Below, piece after piece: positions 9,685-17,747 of a stretch of 64,000 bases of DNA. Position 1 is the first letter of the stretch. Every line of letters starts with the position of its first letter. The DNA is from Blautia sp. An81 (lineage in GTDB: Bacteria > Bacillota > Clostridia > Lachnospirales > Lachnospiraceae), in the NCBI RefSeq assembly GCF_002161285.1, contig NZ_NFHH01000010.1, positions 62,001 through 126,000 on the forward strand, in the 5' to 3' direction. The position numbers and the translations under genes are program-made. The notes beneath the pieces were generated by a model that saw only the letters and a list, made by a program, of their open reading frames with translations, was not told the DNA's origin and did not search any database.

Positions 9685-11553
9685 CTACTCCCGCATACTC
9701 ATCACTTCCATAGGAGGCACCTTCAGATTTCTTTCCATAAACACCCAGGATATTCCCAGCATACCAGCCAGAATGGAACCAGGCACCCCTAAATAAACCA
9801 GGACTTCCAGTTCCAGATCCTGCTGTTCCAGAACCTCCAGCTCTTCCAGGGAAGGTTCTCTGGTCTGCCAGGTACTGTATTTCATGCTGTATTCCTGCTC
9901 TGTTTCCCGGGCCAGGACTCCTTTTACACTGGAATACAAGCTCTTACCTATAAGACCTCCTGTCAGCGCTGCAAAAAAAGTGAACAACAGAATCCCTCCA
10001 AGAAGGGACTTTCGGCACTGGCTCCGGGTCATACCCAGGGAACGTTCAATAGCAGTTCGTCTTTTCTGCTTCACAATGAAGAAATATGCCAGGAGCAGAA
10101 GGAGCGCTGCCGCAGAAAGGAAACCGGTCACTGCCAGGAGTGCTGCGGTGTTTCCTGCAGACTCCAGTTCTCTTCGTACCTGTTCGTATCCGTTGTCATC
10201 AAACCGGATTTCCAGGAAATCGCTGTTCTCTACTTCTTTAAAATTCTCCAGAAAATCAGCGGCAGAACCATTGGGGATCTGGAAAGACGTGGTGCCCATC
10301 TGCATAGGCCCGTACTTGACAATATTGTTTTCATCAGAAGCCTTCACAGAGTTTGCGGGTATCAGGATCATATCACCGGCAATCTCCACAGAGTTTACGT
10401 CTTTCTCTTCCGAAGGAGTATATTGATAGAATCCTACAATCTCATATTTTGCTTCCCAAAAGGCAGGATATACTTCTCCCCGGGCATTCAGCAGACCAAA
10501 ATCCACCATCTGTTCCAGATAACCTGGTGCATCTCCATAATCGGCGTAATACAGGGAAAGGGGAATAGTATCCCCTACTCTGAGACCATTTCTCTGTGCA
10601 AAGGACTTGGAAACCATACAGACCGCTTTTCCTTTTTCAAACTCCTCCGTGGAAATCTCCCGGCCTTCCAGGACCTGACTTTCCTTTTCATGAAAGCTTG
10701 GAAGAAGTGCCAGGGAGTCGGTGGGAAGTACCTGAACCGTCTTATTAAATTTCTCCTGAGCTTCAATAGCATTCAGCCAGTAAACGCCTCTTCCTGTTTC
10801 GTAAAAACCCTCCGTCACCTCTTCCCATAGTGTGCTTTGCCCGGAGGGATCATTTTCTTTCTCAGCAAAAGTTCCTGCTATCTCTGCCCCGTTTCTGCTG
10901 CATTGGCTTGTTCCCGGATAACAGGAACCGGTAGGAATACATTCAATGACCACCTCTTCCCGGTCCAGATGACTGCTTCCTCTTGGCGCCAGAGTAACGA
11001 TATAAGTCTTTCCTTTCTCCATAGGTGGCGGATCCGGATTGTTATGGTCGCAGAACCAGCACTGAGTGCTGCCCCTGGCGTCTCCGTATAATACCCGTTT
11101 AATATTCACCTGGACAGGCTGGGACGGTACACAGTCCTCCACAGGGGAAATCTCCGCTGTGAAGATTCCATACATGGCAACTGTCTCTTCAAGCTCCAGA
11201 TCATAATCCGGCATCCAGGAGCCGTAGACGGGCCGTTTCTCCGGACCTTTCAGATAATCTGCCCCGTCAAAATCCAGCAGGCTCTCCGAAAAGATTTCTT
11301 CGTAAATGGGATAGTCATAGTAAAGATAACTTTTTGTCCCTGCCTGCCATACCGGTCCGGCCTCCATAAGGTTTTCTCTCTGCCGGACCATGCCGATGGT
11401 GGTAAAATTTTCCTCTGCCTGCCGCAGTTTTTCCCCTGTTTCCATCCAAAGTCTGAGTCCCAGGGTAAGAAGCAGAGTGGAAGCCCCTATAAATAAAAAG
11501 AACAGCAGAAGTTTAAACGGAGTACGCAGCATCTGCCGGATACTGTTTCTCAT
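9685..11553 (-). CDS. ABC transporter permease, FtsX/MacB-like
   Basis: Membrane subunit of 622 residues. One membrane span lies near residues 12-34 (KLLLFFLFIGASTLL), followed by a large extracytoplasmic domain to about residue 470. The FtsX-type core with further spans follows at about 475-500, 530-550 and 585-605. It overlaps the ATPase gene by the ATGA quadruplet, so the two are translationally coupled. Six cysteines in the outer loop (CWFCDHNN, CIPTGSCYPGTSQC) are unusual for a cytosolic-facing loop and suggest disulfides. The substrate is unknown; MacB-type systems commonly export peptides or lipids or resist antimicrobial peptides. Confidence 0.82.
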   Translation of the reverse strand: MRNSIRQMLRTPFKLLLFFLFIGASTLLLTLGLRLWMETGEKLRQAEENFTTIGMVRQRENLMEAGPVWQAGTKSYLYYDYPIYEEIFSESLLDFDGADYLKGPEKRPVYGSWMPDYDLELEETVAMYGIFTAEISPVEDCVPSQPVQVNIKRVLYGDARGSTQCWFCDHNNPDPPPMEKGKTYIVTLAPRGSSHLDREEVVIECIPTGSCYPGTSQCSRNGAEIAGTFAEKENDPSGQSTLWEEVTEGFYETGRGVYWLNAIEAQEKFNKTVQVLPTDSLALLPSFHEKESQVLEGREISTEEFEKGKAVCMVSKSFAQRNGLRVGDTIPLSLYYADYGDAPGYLEQMVDFGLLNARGEVYPAFWEAKYEIVGFYQYTPSEEKDVNSVEIAGDMILIPANSVKASDENNIVKYGPMQMGTTSFQIPNGSAADFLENFKEVENSDFLEIRFDDNGYEQVRRELESAGNTAALLAVTGFLSAAALLLLLAYFFIVKQKRRTAIERSLGMTRSQCRKSLLGGILLFTFFAALTGGLIGKSLYSSVKGVLARETEQEYSMKYSTWQTREPSLEELEVLEQQDLELEVLVYLGVPGSILAGMLGISWVFMERNLKVPPMEVMSMRE

Positions 11554-12233
11554 AGCTTTTCACCTCTTCTCTCTTCCAGTCTGCCGTCCTTCATGGCATA
11601 TACCACATCTGCCTGTGCAGCAATATCCAGATCATGGGTAACGATCACCACACAGTAATCTTCCTGCCGGACCAGCTCTTTTAAAATGTCCAGCACCTTT
11701 TTACCATTTTCTGAATCCAGATTTCCGGTGGGCTCGTCGGCCAGAATGGTCCTGGCTTCTGAAGCCAATGCTCTGGCAATAGCCACTCTCTGCTGTTCTC
11801 CGCCGCTTAGCATAGCAGGAAATTTCCGGTACAGCATCTCCGTCAGCCCTACCTTATTCAGCAGCTCTCCCGCTTTTTTTGCAGCTTCTTTTCTCTTTTT
11901 TCCAGCAATTTCCATAGGATACATGACATTTTCCAGTACTGTCAGGGCCGGGAAAAGGCAAAAGGCCTGATAGATCACCGAAACATTTTCTCTTCTGTGC
12001 CGCTCATATCCTATATGACTGATATCCTCCCCGTCTGCCAGCACTCTGCCCCGGGCAGGCTTTCCAAGACCGGCCAGGATAGAAAGCAAAGTGGATTTTC
12101 CACTTCCGGAATGTCCGATAACCGCATAAAGATTTCCTTCTGCAAAGGTACAGGAAACCTCCTTCAAAGCTTCTACCTTCTGGTACTTTCCCTGATAAAT
12201 ATAAGTAACCTTTTCCGCTGTCAGTTTTTGCAT
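11550..12233 (-). CDS. ABC transporter ATP-binding protein, MacB/LolD type
   Basis: ATPase of 227 residues with Walker A GHSGSGKS, signature LSGGEQQRVAIARAL, Walker B ILADEPTGNLD and the H-loop VTHD, all intact. It has the short length and GNLD motif of the MacB/LolD/FtsE class. It is flanked on both sides by FtsX-like permease genes, so the functional unit is probably one ATPase dimer with two different permeases. Ribosome site GGGAGG 8 nt before the ATG. Confidence 0.92.
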   Translation of the reverse strand: MQKLTAEKVTYIYQGKYQKVEALKEVSCTFAEGNLYAVIGHSGSGKSTLLSILAGLGKPARGRVLADGEDISHIGYERHRRENVSVIYQAFCLFPALTVLENVMYPMEIAGKKRKEAAKKAGELLNKVGLTEMLYRKFPAMLSGGEQQRVAIARALASEARTILADEPTGNLDSENGKKVLDILKELVRQEDYCVVIVTHDLDIAAQADVVYAMKDGRLEERRGEKL

Positions 12234-12265
12234 AATATTCCTCCCAATTTATACCTGCTCTACTC

Positions 12266-13474
12266 TCAGTCAATCTTTGCCAAAAGTCTCATTACATCAA
12301 ACTTCAGAAGGCCGGCCAGAGCTGTAACTGTTCCCAGGCAGAGACAGATCATATAAATTCCCAGGAGCCGGGCCGTCTCCTTTGGAGAAATCCCTGTCCA
12401 GGCCAGCAGAAACGGCAGGATCGCAACGCAGCCGGCCAGCTCCAGAAACAGATTTTCTCCAAACAGGGCCAGTCCTGTCAGCCTCCGGGGCCGTCCCAGA
12501 GACAGAGCAACTGCCGCTTCTTTTCTCCGGCAGCGGAGAAGGAGGAAAGGAAGAAGAACACTGATTCCGTAAATCAGGAAGAAAAAAGGTACCTGAAAAT
12601 TCTCATAAATCCGGAGATTGTCCTGAAGTCTTCCGGCTGTCTCAATAAACACCTGATCCTGGACTGTCAGACAGAAGCCCCTTTTTCCTCCGGGACCATC
12701 CGGATTTACTTCTCCAAATGCGCTGTTTTCCATTTCCTTTTTGAATCTATTAAGATTTCCGCTGTCTTCCAGAACCCCTCTTGCCGAATCATAGTAAAAT
12801 TCTGTCCCTTGTTCTTCGGTATACTGCCGCAGCCAGTCTGCGGAGAGCAAAACCTCTGAAAGTTCACTGGAAGTTCTGTAAACGCCGATCACTTTCAGGC
12901 TGGCCCTTCCCAGAGGCAGGAACTGAAAGGAGCCATCATCCCCCTTATATTTTATCTGATAAACAGAAAGCTCCAGGCTGTCTCCCGTTTCTATCCCGTA
13001 AAGACTTCCGTACTGTTCACAAATAGTACACCAGGGCTCCCGGCTGCTAAGATAGGAGATATCATAACCTTTGGCAAAAGAAAAGTCCTCTTCCTTCAGA
13101 TTTGCAAAAGCATCCAGAGAATTGGCGGCTTTTATGGAAGTGTCACATTCCGGTACAGGTCCATTCTCTCCCTTTTCCTCCCTGTTTCCTCCAGCCTGAG
13201 CTGTATATACCGGATCCCGGACCCCGCTTCCTGCAAAAGCATCAAACTGTGCCGCCCGGATTTCCAGACCGATATCCTGGCTGCCATTGGCATTGGTGAT
13301 CTGCACTGTTACCGGCAGCTTTTCTCCCAGAGTCTCCAGGGCATTCCGGATATTATTCAAATTTCCTATATAGATTCCTAAGGAAAGAAAAAGGAAAACT
13401 CCCGTCATTGCAGTCAGCAGGCTGAATCCTTTCCTGCGGCAGATGCTGCGGAAAATTTCTCTGACTAAAAACAT
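12266..13474 (-). CDS. ABC transporter permease, FtsX/MacB-like
   Basis: Second permease of 402 residues and first gene of this ABC operon. It has an N-terminal span (FSLLTAMTGVFLFLSLGIYI), an outer domain of about 230 residues and a C-terminal membrane region with three hydrophobic segments (FFFLIYGISVLLPFLLL and two more), as in MacB-like subunits. AGGAGGT lies 8 nt before the ATG. It shares low overall similarity with the other permease. The neighbouring two-component operon lies directly upstream behind a terminator and may control it, as in Bce-type peptide-resistance modules (inference). Confidence 0.8.
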   Translation of the reverse strand: MFLVREIFRSICRRKGFSLLTAMTGVFLFLSLGIYIGNLNNIRNALETLGEKLPVTVQITNANGSQDIGLEIRAAQFDAFAGSGVRDPVYTAQAGGNREEKGENGPVPECDTSIKAANSLDAFANLKEEDFSFAKGYDISYLSSREPWCTICEQYGSLYGIETGDSLELSVYQIKYKGDDGSFQFLPLGRASLKVIGVYRTSSELSEVLLSADWLRQYTEEQGTEFYYDSARGVLEDSGNLNRFKKEMENSAFGEVNPDGPGGKRGFCLTVQDQVFIETAGRLQDNLRIYENFQVPFFFLIYGISVLLPFLLLRCRRKEAAVALSLGRPRRLTGLALFGENLFLELAGCVAILPFLLAWTGISPKETARLLGIYMICLCLGTVTALAGLLKFDVMRLLAKID

Positions 13475-13536
13475 TTCTTTTACCTCCTGTGTTACTCTGA
13501 AAATATGAAAATTCCTTTTTATCCGATTTCTTAACG

Positions 13537-13589
13537 TAAAAATGCTATTCTTTTCTATAGCTTTCCTATAGAAAAGAATAGCATTTTTA
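13537..13589. terminator. Perfect 24-bp hairpin, bidirectional terminator
   Basis: Arms 13537-13560 and 13566-13589 are perfectly complementary with a 5-base loop, and the outer ends are A/T tracts. It separates the two-component operon from the ABC operon. The stem length is exceptional for a simple terminator. Confidence 0.8.
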
Positions 13590-13619
13590 TCTGGAATCTA
13601 TCTGTGTTTTGTCTGAAGT

Positions 13620-13784
13620 TTATCTGAAGTATGACAGCGCCCAGATGGCTGCGATCCCCAGGCAGATGACGACGAGCGTTTGCAGCAGATCCGCTGTTTT
13701 TCCTGTTTTTCGCCAGTTCTTTACCATTTCCGGTATTTTCCACAGGCAAAAAGCAAAAACAATCAATATGATCCATTGGTACAT
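13620..13784 (-). CDS. 54-aa small membrane protein overlapping the histidine kinase
   Basis: Reading frame of 54 codons that overlaps the last 22 nt of the histidine kinase gene in another frame. AGGAGGG lies 8 nt before its ATG, inside the kinase coding sequence. The product has two hydrophobic segments (WIILIVFAFCLW and TLVVICLGIAAIWALSYF) joined by a basic loop KNWRKTGK, so it looks like a two-span hairpin with the loop in the cytoplasm. It ends 30 bp before the operon terminator. The function is unknown; small membrane partners often tune sensor kinases or transporters (inference). Confidence 0.7.
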   Translation of the reverse strand: MYQWIILIVFAFCLWKIPEMVKNWRKTGKTADLLQTLVVICLGIAAIWALSYFR

Positions 13785-15316
13785 TCTGATATCCCTCCTG
13801 TTTCTGAAGAATCTCTTTTCAAACGCAGACAGATACAGAATCCGCCTTCTGTATTTTCTGCTTTATAAGGAATTTCCTGAAGCTCCAGAGCCTTTTTAAC
13901 AAGATACAGTCCCAGACCCGAGCCTCCTGTTTCTTTATTCCTGGATCCATCTACCCGGTAAAAAGCCTGAAACAGCCGGGGAATCTTTTCTTCCGGGATC
14001 CATACCCCGGTATTTTCCACTGCCAGCCTGCAGAGTTTTGACTCCTCTGATTCCTTCTGTGCAGAAATCCGGATTTCTTCTCCCGGGGGAGAATATTTCA
14101 CAGCATTTTCCAGGAGATTTTCCAAAGCGCTTTTCAGTAACTTTGGATCCCCCAGGATCTTAAAGGATTCCGGCAGCGACACCCGCAGCGTCATTCCTTT
14201 ATCCTCTATCAGATCCTCATAAGGAGTGCAGCTTTCCCTGATGATCCTGGTGAGATCTATTTCCCGGATCTCTGCTTTCATATCCGGCCTTTCCATACGG
14301 GACACCTCCAGGATCTTCAGGATCCGGTGTTCCATTTCCTCTACAGTCCTCAGCGATTTTTTCAGATAGAGTTCCCGGTCCTGATAGGCGCCTACCTGAT
14401 AAAGCATTCCTGTAAGCTGACCTTTCAGCACTGTTACCGGAGTCTTCAGTTCATGGGAGGCTGCAGCAAAAAATTCCTGCTGCTCCTGATCCAGTTTCTT
14501 CTGTTTTTCCAGCTCTGCCTGCAGTTTTTTATTGGCATCATCTCTCTCAGAGAGAGCCTGTTCCAAGGCTTTGGAAGTGCTGTCAATACTCCGGGCCAGA
14601 GAACCGATTTCATCCTTTCTTTTGAAAAACAGCCGGGAATTTGTCCAGTCCATGCGTGACATGGCTTTGGCCGCCCGGCTGATTCCCAGAACAGGTCCGG
14701 TAATGTACCGGGTATAGACTGCCGACGCTCCAAAAGCCAGCAGAAAAATAATGGACAGAAGATAAGGCAAAATCCTTTCCAGATCAGAAAGAAAAATATT
14801 TACCCGATTCGCTTCCGTCGGAATCAAAGTAAATTCATATGGTCCCTGATCTGAGAAAGAAAGGGTAACCATACAGGATTCTATTTTTTCTCCTTCCATG
14901 CCTATAGAGCGGTTATTCTCTATGCTATAGCTATACTGGCGGACAGAAGTCCTTCCATCTGCCACTGCCCCTGTTGCCTGAAGGCTGTATTTCTGCTGAT
15001 CCTGACAGAGATACTGACTTTGAAGCCCGGGGATCTCCACTTTCTCCTTGGTATATGGGGCAGAGATATCCATCCTCATCTGATATTTTTCACACAGGTC
15101 ATTGAAAAACTTCCCGGATTCCTCCCGGCGTATTTTGGGAAGAGTTTCTTCCAGTTCTTCTACACAGGTATTTACATGGTCATTATAGCTTAAGGTATAG
15201 ATCTGGGGCATGAAAGCATACAGGCCCATCAGCACCAGAAGGTTGGAAAAGACCAGGAGAGCTGCAGTGATAAAAAATATTTTCAGGGAAAAACTTTCCT
15301 GTATCCGCTTAATCAA
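13763..15316 (-). CDS. Sensor histidine kinase with HAMP domain
   Basis: Membrane sensor of 517 residues: span near 12-32, an extracytoplasmic sensing domain to about 185, second span about 186-205, HAMP about 210-260, a coiled linker, HisKA with the phospho-histidine in SHELKTPVT near 290, and an ATPase domain (NLLENAVKYSPPGE, GSGLGLYLVKK). It starts with TTG overlapping the response-regulator stop by 8 nt, so translation is coupled. It is paired with the upstream regulator and probably signals cell-envelope or peptide stress, given the adjacent MacB-like transporter (inference). Confidence 0.9.
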   Translation of the reverse strand: MIKRIQESFSLKIFFITAALLVFSNLLVLMGLYAFMPQIYTLSYNDHVNTCVEELEETLPKIRREESGKFFNDLCEKYQMRMDISAPYTKEKVEIPGLQSQYLCQDQQKYSLQATGAVADGRTSVRQYSYSIENNRSIGMEGEKIESCMVTLSFSDQGPYEFTLIPTEANRVNIFLSDLERILPYLLSIIFLLAFGASAVYTRYITGPVLGISRAAKAMSRMDWTNSRLFFKRKDEIGSLARSIDSTSKALEQALSERDDANKKLQAELEKQKKLDQEQQEFFAAASHELKTPVTVLKGQLTGMLYQVGAYQDRELYLKKSLRTVEEMEHRILKILEVSRMERPDMKAEIREIDLTRIIRESCTPYEDLIEDKGMTLRVSLPESFKILGDPKLLKSALENLLENAVKYSPPGEEIRISAQKESEESKLCRLAVENTGVWIPEEKIPRLFQAFYRVDGSRNKETGGSGLGLYLVKKALELQEIPYKAENTEGGFCICLRLKRDSSETGGISECTNGSY

Positions 15317-15962
15317 GTTTATATCCCACCCCTCGTATGGTTTTGATCACATCTTCTCCTATTTTTTTCCGGAGATTTTTAATATGGGTGTAGATAATCC
15401 CGTCTTCACAGCCATATTCATATTTCCACAGCTTTTCCATGATGTAATCTTTTGTCATGATACGGTGGGGATCTGCCAGAAAAAGAGCCAGGAGTTCAAA
15501 TTCCCTTCCTGTGAGATAAACCTCCTGCTCCTTTACTTTTACCGTATGGCTTTCTCTGTCCATAAAGATATCTCCCCAGGATAAAAGCTCTGTTCTGGGA
15601 TTCTCTCTTCTGCGCAGCACAGCCGCTACTTTTTTCAGAAAAACCCCTATAGAAAATGGCTTCGTCACATACTCGTCGATCATCAAATCATAGCCCCTTA
15701 TCTGGCTGTCCTCGTCAGACAGTGCCGTCAGCATGATCACCGGCACATCGGATTTTTTCCGGATCTCTTTGCACAAAGAAAAACCGTCCAGCTTAGGCAG
15801 CAGAATGTCCAAAATTACCAAATCTGTTCTTTCCTTTCCGAAGAGACGCAGTCCTTCCAGACCATCATAGGCCGACACTGTCCGATACCCTTCATTTTCC
15901 AGAAACACCGACAGCATCTCTGCAATATCTTTTTCATCTTCTACGATCAGTATTGTCTTCAT
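15309..15962 (-). CDS. Response regulator, OmpR family
   Basis: Regulator of 217 residues. The receiver domain (residues 1-118) has the acidic pair EDE, the phospho-aspartate in VILDILLP, Thr in MLTAL and Lys in TKPFS. The C-terminal winged helix (125-217) has GREFELLALF and RGVGYKL. It is the partner of the following kinase and the first gene of the operon. No convincing operator could be picked out upstream. Confidence 0.93.
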   Translation of the reverse strand: MKTILIVEDEKDIAEMLSVFLENEGYRTVSAYDGLEGLRLFGKERTDLVILDILLPKLDGFSLCKEIRKKSDVPVIMLTALSDEDSQIRGYDLMIDEYVTKPFSIGVFLKKVAAVLRRRENPRTELLSWGDIFMDRESHTVKVKEQEVYLTGREFELLALFLADPHRIMTKDYIMEKLWKYEYGCEDGIIYTHIKNLRKKIGEDVIKTIRGVGYKLD

Positions 15963-16061
15963 CGTTCACTTTTCCTTTAACAACTATTAAGCTGTTCTGT
16001 ATCGGGTATAGCCAATTTCTTTAATAACCCAAGTGCTTTATCTATTCTGCTCTGCTTGCTT

Positions 16062-17213
16062 TTAGTTTTTTCGGAGGAACAATTCTCTCGCCTTCTCCAT
16101 TCTTTCCATTACAGGAACCCCAAAGGGGCATCTCTCTTCACAGCCGCCGCAGCCAATACAGTCCTCTGCATTAGCGGACAGCTCCTCATAATGAGCCCGA
16201 AGGCTGTCCGGGATTTCCTCCTGCATAACAGCCAGGTCATAGAGTTTATTCACCATGGCAATATCGATCTGGACTGGACATGGAGCACAGTGCCCACAAT
16301 AAGTACACTGGCCGGAATAGGCGTGATGAGGGGCTTTTGCCAATACGCTGGCATAGTCCTTCTCCTCCTCTTTGGCTGTCTCATATGCAGCAGCCTCTTT
16401 TACATGCTCCGGAGTATCACAGCCAGTCAGTATGCTGGCTACGGCTGGTCTCGTCAGTGCATAATGAATGCACTGGACCGGGGTCAGTGCTACCCCAAAG
16501 GGAGAAGTCTGAGGTGAAAACAGCCTTCCTCCGGCATATCCTTTCATAACCGTAATTCCCACTCCCTGCTGTTCACAGATCCGGTAAAGCTCTGCCCGCT
16601 CTGGGTCAATACCTCCCAGGCTCTCCTCATAAGTTTCCGCAAAATAAGTATTCAGATCCTCACTGGCCGGAAGAAGATCAAAAGCCGGATTGATGCTGAA
16701 CAATATCATTTCAATCTCACCGCTTAAAGCTGCCAGCTTTGCAACCCTGGGATTATGGGTGCTCATGCCAATATGGCGGATGACTCCTTTCTCCTTCTGC
16801 TCCTTCACATAAGTCAAGAACTCTCCATTCATGATGCGATCAAATTCTGCTTCTTCATCTACAAAGTGAATCATGCCAAGGTCTATATAATCTGTCTGCA
16901 GGCGCACAAGCAGGTCTTCAAATGCCTCCTTTACCTTGTCCATCTCTCTGGTACGAACATACTGTCCATTCTGCCAGGTAGAGCCGAAATGGCCCTGGAT
17001 GATCCATTTCTCTCGTTTTCCTTCCAAAGCTTTGCCAATATTAGAGCGGACATTTGGCTCAGACATCCAGCAGTCCAGAATATTGATCCCGTAGCTTTCA
17101 CAGCAGGCAATGACCTCTTTAACCTCTTCTGTATTGTGACGTTCCAGCCATTCGGCTCCAAGTCCGATTTCGCTTACCTTTAATCCTGTTTTTCCCAGTT
17201 CTCTGTATCTCAT
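16062..17213 (-). CDS. Aldo/keto reductase fused to ferredoxin-like Fe-S domain
   Basis: Protein of 383 residues: aldo/keto-reductase barrel (1-290) plus a C-terminal domain with two Fe-S cysteine sets, CTYCGHCAPCP and CIGCGGCEERCP. The AKR tetrad is incomplete. Asp (INILDCW) and His (GMIHFV) are present. The usual catalytic Tyr (expected after the Asp in the AYxYG-like segment) reads CWMSEP, and the usual Lys position reads WIIQGHFG. The Fe-S type of AKR is common in anaerobic Firmicutes; substrates are mostly unknown. Monocistronic, with a terminator-like hairpin just upstream. Confidence 0.88.
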   Translation of the reverse strand: MRYRELGKTGLKVSEIGLGAEWLERHNTEEVKEVIACCESYGINILDCWMSEPNVRSNIGKALEGKREKWIIQGHFGSTWQNGQYVRTREMDKVKEAFEDLLVRLQTDYIDLGMIHFVDEEAEFDRIMNGEFLTYVKEQKEKGVIRHIGMSTHNPRVAKLAALSGEIEMILFSINPAFDLLPASEDLNTYFAETYEESLGGIDPERAELYRICEQQGVGITVMKGYAGGRLFSPQTSPFGVALTPVQCIHYALTRPAVASILTGCDTPEHVKEAAAYETAKEEEKDYASVLAKAPHHAYSGQCTYCGHCAPCPVQIDIAMVNKLYDLAVMQEEIPDSLRAHYEELSANAEDCIGCGGCEERCPFGVPVMERMEKARELFLRKN

Positions 17214-17234
17214 CTTATAATCCCCGCTTTCTGC

Positions 17235-17271
17235 AAAAATCGCCTATACTTAATGAAAGTATAGACGATTT
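17235..17271. terminator. Inverted repeat, likely terminator of the small-protein unit
   Basis: AAAATCG-x-CTATACTT and its complement around a 5-base loop, with TTTTTG after the stem on the minus strand. It lies between the 35-aa gene and the aldo/keto reductase start. Confidence 0.6.
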
Positions 17272-17309
17272 TCCCTTCCTGTACAATCAAATTTTGCTGC
17301 ATTTTCCCT

Positions 17310-17417
17310 CTAAATTCTGATATTCCTTCTCCGGCGCTTGTTCCACAGTGCCTTAATTCCCAGGACTGTCATTCCCAGGGCAGATATGCCTGCCGCTGCC
17401 TTCAAAATTGTTTTCAT
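17310..17417 (-). CDS. 35-aa small membrane protein
   Basis: Short frame whose ATG overlaps the TGA of the preceding 80-aa gene (ATGA). The product has one hydrophobic helix (ILKAAAGISALGMTVLGIKA) followed by a basic tail WNKRRRRN, a single-span protein with a positively charged end predicted inside. A weak ribosome site AGGCGGG precedes it. Coupling to the upstream frame and the hydrophobic-plus-basic layout support it being real. Function unknown. Confidence 0.5.
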   Translation of the reverse strand: MKTILKAAAGISALGMTVLGIKALWNKRRRRNIRI

Positions 17418-17657
17418 CGTCCCGCCTCTCTTTCCCGCTGCTCTGCTGCCAGTCTTGCCTTGGCTTCTTCAACAGTTTCCCCTTCTTTTGTCAGGAATTC
17501 ATCTACAAAAGAATCTGATATTTTGGTAAAGCCGTTTACTGCGCCTTCTTCGATTTTTTTTGTAGCCGCCGACCACAGTCTCCTCGATTTTCTTGTATCC
17601 GTTGACTACTTTTTCAGCAATTTTCTCATTTGCTTTTACAAGTTTTGACTTTGCCAT
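17414..17657 (-). pseudogene. Small helical-repeat protein, frameshifted at an A8 tract
   Basis: From the ATG at 17657 (AGGAGG 9 nt upstream) the frame encodes MAKSKLVKANEKIAEKVV and then the repeats NGYKKIEETVV and GGYKKIEEGAV, 11-residue amphipathic units, but a run of eight A (T8 at 17554-17561 on the plus strand) shifts it. With seven A the frame continues through NGFTKISDSF and EGETVEEAKARLAAEQ to the TGA at 17414, an 80-residue protein. The intact design and the coupled downstream gene suggest a recent mutation, a sequencing error in the homopolymer, or slippage-dependent expression. Confidence 0.65.
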
Positions 17658-17747
17658 AATTGTTTCCTCCTTTGATTTGTCTGCCTTTGACGATATAAGA
17701 ATAGCTCTCGAATATTGGGAAAGCGTTTCTGTTTTGTTTCCGAAATA

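Noticed and set aside
13555-13776. A 73-codon minus-strand frame after the histidine kinase
   Set aside because: It runs through the terminator hairpin and has no ribosome site; the 54-aa frame at 13620-13784 has a perfect one and a membrane-protein pattern.
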